The translations under genes and the position numbers were made by a program. A stretch of DNA of 59,216 bases, from positions 1 to 59,216 of the forward strand of contig CALXLA010000052.1 of assembly GCA_944389075.1 (NCBI GenBank), given 5' to 3'. The stretch comes from an uncultured Spirochaetaceae bacterium. Lineage in GTDB: Bacteria > Spirochaetota > Spirochaetia > Sphaerochaetales > Sphaerochaetaceae. Under the pieces are notes generated by a model. That model was not told the DNA's origin. It ran no database searches and saw only the letters and a program-made list of their open reading frames with translations. Below, piece by piece: positions 51,110 through 59,216 of this stretch; position 1 is the first letter of the stretch, and each line of letters opens with the position of its first letter.

Positions 51110-52135
51110 ATGATTGCAAAAAGAACTGATTTATCCCCAATGCAGCAGTTCACATGGATTGATGCCAGGGAGCTTGATAAGGATGATATTTCGATTTTGA
51201 CAGATGAATTCATGATTTCATCTGAGCTTCTTGCTGATATCATGGATGCCGACGAGCAGAGCAGAATAGAAAAGGAAGATGAATATACTGTCATCATCTG
51301 CCGTCTGCCTTCTGCCGAGGAAGATGATGAGAAACCATTGGAACGCACTTCGATACCTTTAGGTATCGTGCTTTTCCCTGATAAGGTGATCACGATCTGC
51401 CGTGGCGACAGCGTCGTAATCGATGATTTTGCACGCCATCGTTTCAGACAGTGCCCTGTCGAGACAAAGGAGGGCTTTGTCATATCCATACTCGGACGGG
51501 CAGCTCTTGTGTATATAAGGCTCCTGAAATACATAAACAGGCAGAAGGATATCGTTGAGGAACAGCTTCATAAGTCGATCATGAACTATGAGCTCATACA
51601 GCTTCTGCAGATACAGAAGTCGCTTGTATATCTCACTACGGGCCTCACTGATAACCAGCTGCTTCTGGAGAAGCTTCAGAAGACTCCGCTATTCCACCTC
51701 AATAACGATGATGAGCGTGAGTTCCTTGAAGATTCCATTACGGATAACAAGCAGGCTATTGCCATGGCCAATATCTATTCGGATATTCTTACGGGAACGA
51801 TGGATGCCTTCGCTTCTGTCATCGGCAACAATATGAACCTGATCATGAAGAGGCTGACTGTCATATCGCTCAGCCTCATGTTCCCGACCTTCATTACCGG
51901 ATTCTTCGGAATGAATGTTGATCTTCCTCTTGTCGGCAGGCCGTTTGCCTGGCTTATCCTGCTTGGACTCTGCGCGCTTGCGGCAATCATAGGGTCCTGG
52001 CTTATTTCCGACAGGCAGAGCCGGTCGCTGATCCGGGCCAATCTTGGAGAGAAGCGCAAGAGAGGCAAGGATGAGCGCACGCCTTCTGAAGTCAAGTATC
52101 TAAGGAGGAAGAAGGAAGTCCTGGAAGGTGACTGA
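51110..52135 (+). CDS. corA: CorA-family divalent metal transporter
   Basis: This 341-residue protein forms a pentameric inner-membrane channel for Mg2+ (or Co2+/Ni2+) in its family. The long cytoplasmic domain (residues 1-275) includes acidic stretches such as DIMDADEQSR and ERTSIPLGIVLFPDKV. Two C-terminal helices follow, the first ending in FFGMNVDLPL, which contains the GMN selectivity motif. A basic tail (KRKRGKDER-like) closes the protein. The ribosome binding site is GGGAG, located in the loop of a possible hairpin. The stop codon abuts the convergent methyltransferase stop. Confidence 0.93.
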   Translation: MIAKRTDLSPMQQFTWIDARELDKDDISILTDEFMISSELLADIMDADEQSRIEKEDEYTVIICRLPSAEEDDEKPLERTSIPLGIVLFPDKVITICRGDSVVIDDFARHRFRQCPVETKEGFVISILGRAALVYIRLLKYINRQKDIVEEQLHKSIMNYELIQLLQIQKSLVYLTTGLTDNQLLLEKLQKTPLFHLNNDDEREFLEDSITDNKQAIAMANIYSDILTGTMDAFASVIGNNMNLIMKRLTVISLSLMFPTFITGFFGMNVDLPLVGRPFAWLILLGLCALAAIIGSWLISDRQSRSLIRANLGEKRKRGKDERTPSEVKYLRRKKEVLEGD

Positions 52136-53359
52136 TCACTTCCAGATCCTGAGTATGAAGCCTTTGAGGTATTCGCTTTCAGGAAATGATACTCTTACCG
52201 GATGATCTTCTCCTGCAGAGAGCGTCCTCAGTATCTGGACTTCCACACCTGCATCCGCAGCGGCCCAGGCTATGATTGTCTGGAAATTCTCCCTCGTCAT
52301 GGCTCCTGAGCATGAGAATGTCGCGATGATGCCTCCATCCTTGATTTTCTCCATGGCAACCCTGTTGAGATCCTTATATGCCTTGACAGCCTGCTCAAGT
52401 CCTGATTTCGTCTTTGCGAGCTTCGGTGGATCCAGGATCATCATGTCGTATTTGTCTTTCTCTGCGTTCCTGAGGAACTCAAAGGCATTTCCCTGATGTG
52501 TCTCAACCTTATCCCTTGATGATGGTGGAAGGACTCCCTTGTTCTCGTTCAGATGTATCTGGTAAAGCAGGTGCCGGAGTGCGCTCTCAGATGAATCGAC
52601 TGAATCGACAGAGAGAGCACCTCCTCTGAGCGCATGCAGGGTGAAGCCTCCTGTGTAGGAGAAAAGATCGAGGACTGTCTTTCCTTTCGCATAGAGTTCT
52701 GTTATCTGCCTGTTGTCCCTCTGATCTGCATAGAATCCTGACTTCTGTCCTTTGCCGGGTGCTGCCTCATAGTAGATTCCGTTCTCCACGAAGAGTACAT
52801 TCGGTCTTTCATCGCTCTCCTTTGTCTCCTTTCCTTCCCTGAAATGGCGTGTCTTCTCGGAAAGCCCTTCGGAGGATGCATAGGTTTTATCGACAGTCGA
52901 TTCGATTACAGACGGATGAAGCATAGAATCAAGTTCTGCCGCGATAACTGGAAGGAATGCATCTGCGAATCGCGATGATATTATGATCCGTATCTCCTTC
53001 CCATAGCAGTCGGCCGCTATTCCAGGAAGGAAATCCGCATCCCCATGTATCAGCCTGAGTGCGGTGGTATCATCGAGGGAGAGAAGATACCTTCTCCTGA
53101 GCACTGATTGCCTTACAAGATTCCTGATAAGTTCATCTCCGGGGCTGTTGTTTCTTTTCCATGAAATCAGATGAAGAACAATATGGCTTCTTTCGTCATA
53201 GTAGCCATAGGCAATGAATCTGCCATCACAGGAATATACCTCTGCCCAGTCCGCTTTGGTGTATGATGGCATTATCTTATCTATCGCACCGGAGAATATC
53301 CAGGGATGATGTTTCTGAGGGAGCTTCTCCCTTCCTTCCTTTAGAGTTATCGAGTACAT
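52136..53359 (-). CDS. RlmI-type class I SAM-dependent rRNA (cytosine-C5) methyltransferase
   Basis: With the ATG at 53359 the protein has 407 residues; a TTG at 53383 is an alternative start with GAGAAGG nearby. The N-terminal PUA domain shows HHPWIFSGAIDK and EVYSCDGRFIAYGYYD. A central domain leads to the Rossmann core, with DLFSYTGGFTLHALRGG as SAM motif I and LDPPKLAKTKSGLEQAV as motif IV. FSCSGAMTRENF is motif VI. In E. coli RlmI makes m5C1962 in 23S rRNA. The family is broad (RlmI, RlmL-like), so the exact site is inferred. The next gene is divergent, 52 bases away. Confidence 0.87.
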   Translation of the reverse strand: MYSITLKEGREKLPQKHHPWIFSGAIDKIMPSYTKADWAEVYSCDGRFIAYGYYDERSHIVLHLISWKRNNSPGDELIRNLVRQSVLRRRYLLSLDDTTALRLIHGDADFLPGIAADCYGKEIRIIISSRFADAFLPVIAAELDSMLHPSVIESTVDKTYASSEGLSEKTRHFREGKETKESDERPNVLFVENGIYYEAAPGKGQKSGFYADQRDNRQITELYAKGKTVLDLFSYTGGFTLHALRGGALSVDSVDSSESALRHLLYQIHLNENKGVLPPSSRDKVETHQGNAFEFLRNAEKDKYDMMILDPPKLAKTKSGLEQAVKAYKDLNRVAMEKIKDGGIIATFSCSGAMTRENFQTIIAWAAADAGVEVQILRTLSAGEDHPVRVSFPESEYLKGFILRIWK

Positions 53360-53411
53360 AGCCTGATTGTACAGCCTTCTCAATGTCTATGAAAACAGCT
53401 ATCGTGAAGAT

Positions 53412-54116
53412 ATGAAAGCAGTGCTTTTCGATCTGGATGGTACGTTGTTCGATACGCTTGAGGATATAAGGAGCGCAATAAACTACGCGCTCAGGGCATG
53501 GGATGGCACGGAGGCTTCCGCAGATGATGTGAGAAGGTATGTGGGAAGAGGTCTGAGACGTGCTATGGCTTCTGCGGCAGCTGAGCATTGCAGCCAGCTT
53601 GAGGAAGGCGAGGGCGAGCTCATGTTCCAGCTGATGAAGAGCTATTACAGGAATCATCCTGCTGTATATGCATCCTTTTATCCCGGAGTCCGGGAACTTC
53701 TGAGTGCTCTGAAGAATGCGGGAGTGAAGGTTGGCATCGTCTCGAATAAGGATGATGGGATATTGAAGGAGATAGTTTCTGCTTCCGGTTTTGCGTTCGA
53801 TTACGCAGCCGGTGAAAAGCCTGGCATTCCGCTGAAGCCAGATCCGAAGGCCCTTCTTGATGCGGTCGCCGCACTTGGCTCAGATGTGAGTTCCTCAGTC
53901 TTCGTGGGCGACAGCGAGGTCGATGCGGAAACAGGAAAGAGAGCAGGAATTGAGACGCTGATAGTCTCATGGGGCTTCCGCACAGCTGATGAGCTCGCAT
54001 CCTCCGGCATTCATGATACTTCGGAAAATGCTGAGAAGCTGTGGTTCAGGATGTCGCAGTCTCCTGTTTTGAGTGGTACAATAGCAGACAGAGGAGAAAA
54101 TCATGGATTTCACTGA
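53412..54116 (+). CDS. HAD-family hydrolase, phosphoglycolate phosphatase type
   Basis: The ATG at 53412 is chosen because MKAVLFDLDGTLFDT is the standard HAD motif I opening; the frame is open to 53367 but overlaps the divergent gene's start region. The protein has 234 residues. The helical cap follows motif I. Motif II is VGIVSNKDD, motif III KPDPKALLD, and motif IV VFVGDSEVDAETGKRAG. It belongs to the Gph-like group, which dephosphorylates phosphoglycolate or other small phosphates. It overlaps the mutase gene by 14 bases, suggesting coupled translation and perhaps a role in sugar phosphate metabolism. Confidence 0.9.
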   Translation: MKAVLFDLDGTLFDTLEDIRSAINYALRAWDGTEASADDVRRYVGRGLRRAMASAAAEHCSQLEEGEGELMFQLMKSYYRNHPAVYASFYPGVRELLSALKNAGVKVGIVSNKDDGILKEIVSASGFAFDYAAGEKPGIPLKPDPKALLDAVAALGSDVSSSVFVGDSEVDAETGKRAGIETLIVSWGFRTADELASSGIHDTSENAEKLWFRMSQSPVLSGTIADRGENHGFH

Positions 54117-55821
54117 GAAAATGAAGGAGGATATCCTTGCAAAAGCACGTGCTTATGTAGGGGCAGAAAAGGACCGCGTCTTCAGGGAAGAAGTCGAGAA
54201 TGCCATCGCAATGGAAGATTGGGAAGGGCTTTATGATAGATTCTATACATCGCTTGCTTTCGGCACTGCCGGAATGCGTGGTGTCATAGGCGGCGGTACG
54301 AACAGGATCAATACATTCATGGTATGCAAGGTCACGCAGGGACTAAGTGAGTATCTCAGGAAGAACTGCGCTGAGCCATCATGTGTAATCGCATATGATT
54401 CGAGGCTCTTCTCTTCTGAATTCGCACATAGCGCGGCACGGGTTCTGGCTGCTAATGGGGTGAGGGTGTATCTTTATGATTCACTGCGTCCTGTTCCTAT
54501 GCTTTCATTTGCCGTAAGATACCTGAAGGCATCTGCCGGCATTGTCATAACAGCAAGCCATAATCCATCGAAATACAATGGATACAAGGTCTACTGGGGC
54601 CATGGCGGGCAGGTCACTCCGCCTCATGATATAGGAATCGCAGATCTTGCGAATGCTGTTAAACCTGATGGAATCAAGGAGCTTACCGAAGAGGAAGCAA
54701 GGGAATCGGGTCTTCTCACATCTGTTCCCGATGCTGTTGACAATGCTTATTACTCAATGGTGATGGAATCGCTGAGACGTGTTGATCTCATAAAGGAAAG
54801 CACAGTCAAGGTTGCCTACACACCGCTTCATGGTTCCGGGAATGTCCCTGTCAGGCATATGCTTTCAGAGCTTGGCCTTTCGGTCGCTGTCGTTGCGGAG
54901 CAGGAGCTTCCGGATGGAAAGTTCCCGACTGTGAAGCTTCCGAATCCAGAGAGCGCTGAAGCAATGAGCAAGGTGATCGCGCTTGGAATCAAGACCGGTG
55001 CCGATATCGTTCTCGGTACGGATCCTGATGCCGACAGGCTTGGCATTGCGATTCCTGAGGATGAGAAGAAGACATCGTATAAACTCCTTACAGGTAATCA
55101 GATTGCAACGCTGCTTGTCGACTACCTCCTGCTTACATACAAGGAGCAGGGTGGCAAGGAGATCCCATTTGTCGCGAAGTCGCTTGTCACTACTGATATA
55201 GTCAGGAGAATCACGGAAGCGAATGGTGGGGAATGCAAGGATGTCCTTACAGGATTCAAGTACATTGCTGAGGAAATCGACAGGATTGACAGGGGAGAGA
55301 ATCCAGGACACCGCTTCCTCTTCGGATGCGAGGAAAGCTACGGATTCCTTACTGTAAGCCATGTCCATGACAAGGATGCTGTCTCATCATCTGTCGCAGC
55401 TGTCGAGATGATGTGCTACTGGGCATCAAAGGGGAAGACTCTTATCCAGAGGCTCGATGAGATCTATGCTGAATACGGCTATTCGACAGAGGTCGTGTTC
55501 TCTGCAGAGTATGATGGAGCCGAAGGCAAGGCCAAGATGGCATCGATCATGGCAGGTCTCAGGGCAAAGAATACCGGCGATGATATCGTCGGCAGGAAGA
55601 TTGCCACGAAGGAAGATCTCCTTGGGGAGAATACAGGATTCCCGAAGGCTGATGTCCTTATCTTCCGCTTCGAGAGCGGTGAGAAGCTTGTCGTGCGTCC
55701 TTCCGGAACTGAGCCTAAGATCAAGTACTATCTCTTCCTCACAGAAGGGAAGGATGGCAGGGCAGCTCTTGAGAAAGCAGCTCCAGAGATAAAGGAAGAA
55801 TTCCAGAAAGAGCTTCTTTAA
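54103..55821 (+). CDS. Phosphohexomutase (phosphoglucomutase/phosphomannomutase, PgcA type)
   Basis: This 572-residue cytoplasmic enzyme interconverts hexose 1- and 6-phosphates. IVITASHNPSKYNGYKVY contains the phosphoserine (in TASHN). LGTDPDADRLGIA is the magnesium loop. FGCEESYGFL is the sugar-binding loop, and VVRPSGTEPKIKYYL is the phosphate-binding loop. The length fits the larger PgcA/PGM2 type rather than the 450-residue ManB type. AGGAGAAAATC precedes the ATG. Glucose versus mannose preference is not certain. It is followed 6 bases later by the ComEC-type gene. Confidence 0.93.
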   Translation: MDFTEKMKEDILAKARAYVGAEKDRVFREEVENAIAMEDWEGLYDRFYTSLAFGTAGMRGVIGGGTNRINTFMVCKVTQGLSEYLRKNCAEPSCVIAYDSRLFSSEFAHSAARVLAANGVRVYLYDSLRPVPMLSFAVRYLKASAGIVITASHNPSKYNGYKVYWGHGGQVTPPHDIGIADLANAVKPDGIKELTEEEARESGLLTSVPDAVDNAYYSMVMESLRRVDLIKESTVKVAYTPLHGSGNVPVRHMLSELGLSVAVVAEQELPDGKFPTVKLPNPESAEAMSKVIALGIKTGADIVLGTDPDADRLGIAIPEDEKKTSYKLLTGNQIATLLVDYLLLTYKEQGGKEIPFVAKSLVTTDIVRRITEANGGECKDVLTGFKYIAEEIDRIDRGENPGHRFLFGCEESYGFLTVSHVHDKDAVSSSVAAVEMMCYWASKGKTLIQRLDEIYAEYGYSTEVVFSAEYDGAEGKAKMASIMAGLRAKNTGDDIVGRKIATKEDLLGENTGFPKADVLIFRFESGEKLVVRPSGTEPKIKYYLFLTEGKDGRAALEKAAPEIKEEFQKELL

Positions 55822-55827
55822 CAGATA

Positions 55828-57204
55828 TTGACTGTCAGAAATCGCATTTCATCGCGTATATATAGCATGAGCTTTCTGGCAGTTCCGTTGGCAATATATC
55901 TTCAGACAGGACCAGCTGGTGCATCCATCCTGCTGCTGGTCCTGTTATTGTTACTCACAGGCTCCTTCATCCTTTCCGTTTTCTTCCGCGGACTGCCAGA
56001 GCTCTCCTTATCGGTTCTTGAATGCGCAGTATTGCTTATCGTGATACTCAGGGCGCTTCCTGTCATAAGCCTTTCATTCGGAATGCCTTCAGAACATGTT
56101 GAAGGTATAGCGGCCAAAGCTCTTCAGGACAGTGTTCAGAGGGAATACAGAAGTGTCGGCTTCCGCGCAGAGCTTATTGCGTCATCCGATGGCTCTATGC
56201 TCGCATCCTCATCAGGCACCATCTATGTTATATCTGAGCAGGCCGATATTACGGCAGGTGATTATCTCTATCTTCCAGGAACAGTGAGTGGTCCTGTCTT
56301 CTATGCAGATGGTGTCCATATCCTGTCTCGTTCTCCTTTTTCGTGCATCAGGATAGAACTGAGGGGATTCATAAGGGAGAAGTTCATGAGACTCGGAGAT
56401 GCAGGTGAGTTGTCCCTGCGTCTGCTTCTCGGCACAGGCGAGATGGGAAGCTACCAATATGGAGACAATGCCAGACTTTCAGGACTTGCTCATGTGATTG
56501 CGCTTTCAGGGATGCATCTTTCAGTGCTTGCCATGATCATATCAAAGCTGTTCTTCTTCCTTCCGAAGACTATGAAGGACTGGATAACTGCAGTCTTCCT
56601 CCTGTTCTTCACATTCCTGTCAGGCATGAGACCTTCGCTTTTCAGGGCATTCATATACCGCATAGCACTTAAGGCAACAGGGAACAGCAATGACAGTTTC
56701 GCTCTTTCCGCGCTTTTCCTCTTTGGCCTGTTCCCGGAGTCTGTCTCGGACCTTGGTGCCCAATACTCATTCATAGCTCTTGGCGGCATTTTCTTCCTGT
56801 CATCATCGGCAGATGAGGGCATAAGGGCTATTGTTCCGATTCCTTATGCTGTCTCTTCATCTGTAGCATCATCCATTGCGGCCCTTATATTCTCGATACC
56901 GCTTACTATCATGACATTCGGAAGTTATACGATAGGCTCTCTTTTCACGACATTGCCTGCAACTATCATGATAACTGTCTACATGGGCATAAGCCTTGCT
57001 GTCCTCTTTTTCCCGTTTCTTTCACCGGTACTCGATTTCTTCTTTGATATCATCTCTGCTTTCTTCTCATTCGCGGCGTCATTCCCGCAAGCTGATGACT
57101 TAGTTCCATACATTGTTGTTCTGACATCAGGAATTGTGTTCTATGCAATAGGCTCTCTCAGAAAGAGGCGTATAGCAAAGAATGCTATTCTTAAGGTATG
57201 CTGA
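55828..57204 (+). CDS. Short ComEC/Rec2-family membrane protein
   Basis: This protein of 458 residues (TTG at 55828) or 445 (ATG at 55867) has several N-terminal helices, then an extracytoplasmic segment (residues about 95-190), then the competence domain. HVIALSGMHLSVLAMIIS (near residue 222) is the hallmark ComEC motif, and LFFTFLSGMRPSLFRAFIYR is the next conserved helix. It ends after the membrane domain, so the C-terminal metallo-beta-lactamase domain of full ComEC is absent. In competent bacteria ComEC carries single-stranded DNA across the inner membrane. No other competence genes are nearby. Neither start has a good ribosome binding site. Confidence 0.8.
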   Translation: MTVRNRISSRIYSMSFLAVPLAIYLQTGPAGASILLLVLLLLLTGSFILSVFFRGLPELSLSVLECAVLLIVILRALPVISLSFGMPSEHVEGIAAKALQDSVQREYRSVGFRAELIASSDGSMLASSSGTIYVISEQADITAGDYLYLPGTVSGPVFYADGVHILSRSPFSCIRIELRGFIREKFMRLGDAGELSLRLLLGTGEMGSYQYGDNARLSGLAHVIALSGMHLSVLAMIISKLFFFLPKTMKDWITAVFLLFFTFLSGMRPSLFRAFIYRIALKATGNSNDSFALSALFLFGLFPESVSDLGAQYSFIALGGIFFLSSSADEGIRAIVPIPYAVSSSVASSIAALIFSIPLTIMTFGSYTIGSLFTTLPATIMITVYMGISLAVLFFPFLSPVLDFFFDIISAFFSFAASFPQADDLVPYIVVLTSGIVFYAIGSLRKRRIAKNAILKVC

Positions 57205-57208
57205 ATGC

Positions 57209-58039
57209 ATGTGGTCACTTAATTACAGCAGCATATCATCCATTCAGAAAGTGCTTGAGGAAAATGGTCTTGCAATGACAAAGAAGTTCGGGCAGAACTT
57301 CCTTATCTCTGAGGACTGCAGAGTACGTATTGTTCAGGCAATGGATCTGGAAAAGGGGATGAAGGTCTGGGAAGTAGGGCCAGGCCTTGGCGCCATAACC
57401 CATCTGCTTTTCGATAAAGGCGCATCTGTGACTGCATTTGAGATAGATCATGGCTTTGCTTCTGTTCTCAGGGAGAAGGCTTTTGCTGATGAGGATTTCA
57501 CTTTAGTTGAAGGTGATGCCCTCAAGACGCTGTTCGAGAGACCTCTTGATGCCGAGAGGATAATCGGCAATCTTCCATACAATGTTGGGTCTCAGATCAT
57601 CGCACGGCTTATAGAGAATGGCTATCTTCCGCCCCTTATGGTATTCACGCTTCAGAGGGAAGTCGCGGACAGGATGAGGGCTCTTCCCGGGGATCCTGAC
57701 TATTCGTCATTCTCTGTTCTCACACAGCTTGATTACGTGAATACGATGCCGCTTGTGATCAAGGCGGGGAGCTTCTTCCCGGCTCCTCGCGTGGATAGCG
57801 CTGTTGTCGTGATGAAAAGAAAGGAGAATATCATTCCTATGGAAGAGAGGCGCGTGCTGCTTCCGCTTGTCAGGGCATTATTCGCACAGAGAAGGAAGAC
57901 GATAAAGAACAATCTCTCATCGACATCTTTCGCATCAAAGATGGATGATGCTTTCACAGCCTGTTCTCTTACAGGAAAAGAGAGGGCCGAGACCCTCTCT
58001 CTTGAAAAGCTTATACAGCTGGCAAGGGCTATCAGTTAA
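57209..58039 (+). CDS. rsmA: 16S rRNA dimethyladenosine transferase RsmA (KsgA)
   Basis: Using the ATG at 57209, 5 bases after the ComEC-type stop, gives 276 residues; an upstream start at 57182 would overlap that gene. It dimethylates two adjacent adenosines at the 3' end of 16S rRNA. KKFGQNFLI is the family opening, VWEVGPGLGAITHLL is SAM motif I, IIGNLPYNVGSQIIARL is motif IV (NLPY), and FFPAPRVDSAVV follows. The C-terminal helical domain is present. Its last 8 bases overlap the convergent pta gene. Confidence 0.93.
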   Translation: MWSLNYSSISSIQKVLEENGLAMTKKFGQNFLISEDCRVRIVQAMDLEKGMKVWEVGPGLGAITHLLFDKGASVTAFEIDHGFASVLREKAFADEDFTLVEGDALKTLFERPLDAERIIGNLPYNVGSQIIARLIENGYLPPLMVFTLQREVADRMRALPGDPDYSSFSVLTQLDYVNTMPLVIKAGSFFPAPRVDSAVVVMKRKENIIPMEERRVLLPLVRALFAQRRKTIKNNLSSTSFASKMDDAFTACSLTGKERAETLSLEKLIQLARAIS

Positions 58040-59036
58040 GAGAGCCTGCCTGTGCAAGTGTGATTGCTGCTGTAACGACGATATCCTCGTCAGAGCATCC
58101 TCTTGAAAGATCGGAAACAGGCTTTGCGAATCCCTGGAGAATAGGGCCGTATGCTTCTGCTCCTGCGAAGCGCTGTACGAGCTTGTAGCCGATGTTTCCA
58201 GCCTGGAGATCAGGGAATACAAGGACGTTTGCCTTGCCAGCTACATCAGAACCCTTTGCCTTGAGTGCTGCGACAGATGGCTCGATTGATGCATCAAGTT
58301 GAAGCTCTCCGTCGACCTTGAGTTCCGGGCACTTTGCCTTGACAAGCTCAAGAGCGTTCTTCACTTTGTCGATAAGCTCGCCCTTTGCAGATCCCTTTGT
58401 AGAGTAGGAGAGCATGGCGACAACAGGTTCCGCATTTAGGAATACGCGGCAGCTGTTCGCAGCTTCTTCTGCGATCTCTGCAAGCTGTTCTGCTGTCGGG
58501 TTAGGGATTGTGGCGCAGTCAGAGAAGATCAGGGAGCCATTTGTTCCATACTGTGCTTTGTCCGTAGCCATGACGAAGCATGATGATGCGCTCTTGATTC
58601 CTGGCTTTGTCTTGATGATTGTCAGTGCGGCTCTGAGAACGTCAGCTGTTGTGCTCTCTGCGCCTGCGACCATTGCGTCAGCATAGCCGAGATGAACGAG
58701 CATCGAGCCCCATCTGAGCTTGTCCTTGATATCGATGGCAGCCTGTTCCTCTGTCATTCCCTTATGCTTTCTGAGCTCATAGTATTCCTTTGCGAATTCT
58801 GCAAGCTTGTCGCTCTTCTCAGGATCGCATACCTCGATTCCCTCAAGAGAGACACCGAGCTTCTCTGCATTTGCTCTTACTTCTGCTTCGTTTCCGATAA
58901 GCGTAACAGAAGCAGCAATGCCTTCATCGGCAATTATCCTTGCTGCGCGTACAGTCCTCGGCTCAAGACCTTCAGGAAGAACAAGATGCTTATGTGCATC
59001 TTTTGCAAGACCTTTCATTTTCTCTGCAAATGTCAT
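58032..59036 (-). CDS. pta: Phosphate acetyltransferase
   Basis: This 334-residue single-domain enzyme is the short Pta type without the N-terminal DRTGG regulatory region. It converts acetyl-CoA and phosphate to acetyl phosphate, the first step of acetate fermentation, consistent with an anaerobic lifestyle. SSCFVMATDK, IFSDCATIPNPT, MLSYSTKGSAKG, and VLVFPDLQAGNIGYKLVQRF are conserved active-site segments. AAGGAG precedes the ATG. The partner ackA is not within the window. It could belong to the PduL-unrelated Pta/butyryltransferase family, but motifs favour Pta. Confidence 0.94.
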   Translation of the reverse strand: MTFAEKMKGLAKDAHKHLVLPEGLEPRTVRAARIIADEGIAASVTLIGNEAEVRANAEKLGVSLEGIEVCDPEKSDKLAEFAKEYYELRKHKGMTEEQAAIDIKDKLRWGSMLVHLGYADAMVAGAESTTADVLRAALTIIKTKPGIKSASSCFVMATDKAQYGTNGSLIFSDCATIPNPTAEQLAEIAEEAANSCRVFLNAEPVVAMLSYSTKGSAKGELIDKVKNALELVKAKCPELKVDGELQLDASIEPSVAALKAKGSDVAGKANVLVFPDLQAGNIGYKLVQRFAGAEAYGPILQGFAKPVSDLSRGCSDEDIVVTAAITLAQAGSLN

Positions 59037-59094
59037 CAGATTATCTCCTTAGATTTATGTCTCTGATTCTATCGTCATTTTTGATTGATGTGAA

Positions 59095-59216
59095 CTACTC
59101 CATCTTAGCTGACGCTTGAAAATGGAGCTTCCGGGCTCTTTCCTTTTCAGGGCGTTTCGCAGAATGCTCCCATGCCTCATACGAGGTATAGAAGGCTGAC
59201 TTCCGCTCCTCCGGAG
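59095..59216 (-). CDS. C-terminal end of an unrecognised gene cut by the window edge
   Basis: On the minus strand the frame is open from the right edge and stops with TAG at 59095-59097. The 39 visible residues include PEERKSAFYTSYEAWEHSAK and end LHFQASAKME, a charged, helical tail that reads like real protein. It lies 58 bases upstream of pta on the same strand. No start is visible and no family can be named. It could be a small protein or the end of a larger one. Confidence 0.5.
   Translation of the reverse strand, partial: PEERKSAFYTSYEAWEHSAKRPEKERARKLHFQASAKME

Noticed and set aside
1-59216. CRISPR arrays, tRNA or rRNA genes, insertion sequences, phage genes
   Set aside because: Reading through gaps and gene ends showed no regularly spaced repeats, no tRNA-like cloverleaf signatures, no transposase motifs and no phage structural genes.

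Overview
The window looks like a chromosomal stretch of a diderm, host-associated anaerobe, most likely a spirochaete of the Sphaerochaetales type. This is inferred from gene content: a TolC/RND pump (outer membrane), sugar-binding proteins whose leaders end in FAGGSGES-like motifs, a tryptophan-type ABC system with duplicated binding proteins, single-chain GlyRS, heavy use of AGG arginine codons and mid-range GC. No rRNA, tRNA, CRISPR array or insertion sequence is visible.

Left part (1-10 kb): two tandem AAA-ATPase/PD-(D/E)XK paralogues, the first cut by the window edge. Next come a minus-strand ABC importer (ATPase, permease and two paralogous binding proteins, TrpXYZ type), a divergent small acidic protein, a PdxA-like protein with an eroded active site, a TPR lipoprotein and a small unknown protein.

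10-18 kb: a strong promoter drives a two-gene RloA/RloB (AAA15 ATPase plus TOPRIM-like protein) cassette of the AbiL/PARIS-like defence class. It is followed without a gap by a membrane LuxR-type regulator, an alpha/beta hydrolase, and gltX-glyQS-tyrS, ending at a clear intrinsic terminator.

18-33 kb: two divergent carbohydrate operons share a palindromic operator. The minus-strand operon carries a binding protein, two permeases, two GH31 glycosidases, a PdxA2-type dehydrogenase and a four-carbon acid sugar kinase. The plus-strand operon carries a binding protein, two permeases and a GH43 enzyme. Together they suggest uptake and intracellular trimming of xylose-containing oligosaccharides (xyloglucan or xylan), with a side branch for C4 sugar acids. 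Neither operon carries an ABC ATPase, so a shared one elsewhere is implied.

33-44 kb: a TolC-adaptor-RND efflux operon behind a palindromic operator, then a class IV aminotransferase and MATE pair, an M18 aminopeptidase, and a purine pair (PurO-type IMP cyclohydrolase plus stand-alone AICAR transformylase) replacing fused PurH.

44-51 kb: a third sugar ABC operon led by a FAD-dependent oxidoreductase, with a divergent, possibly leaderless AraC regulator, then a threonine aldolase.

51-59 kb: corA behind a leader that encodes a 26-residue peptide and two mutually exclusive hairpins, an RlmI-type methyltransferase, a HAD phosphatase, a phosphohexomutase, a short ComEC, rsmA and pta, and the tail of an unrecognised gene at the right edge.

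The observations I consider most worth a second look are the corA leader (50961-51112), the RloA/RloB-to-aaRS gene string (10074-17913), the G.U-preserving hairpin at 9945-10018, the shared sugar operators with terminators just behind the binding-protein genes, and the PdxA-like protein that has lost metal ligands.
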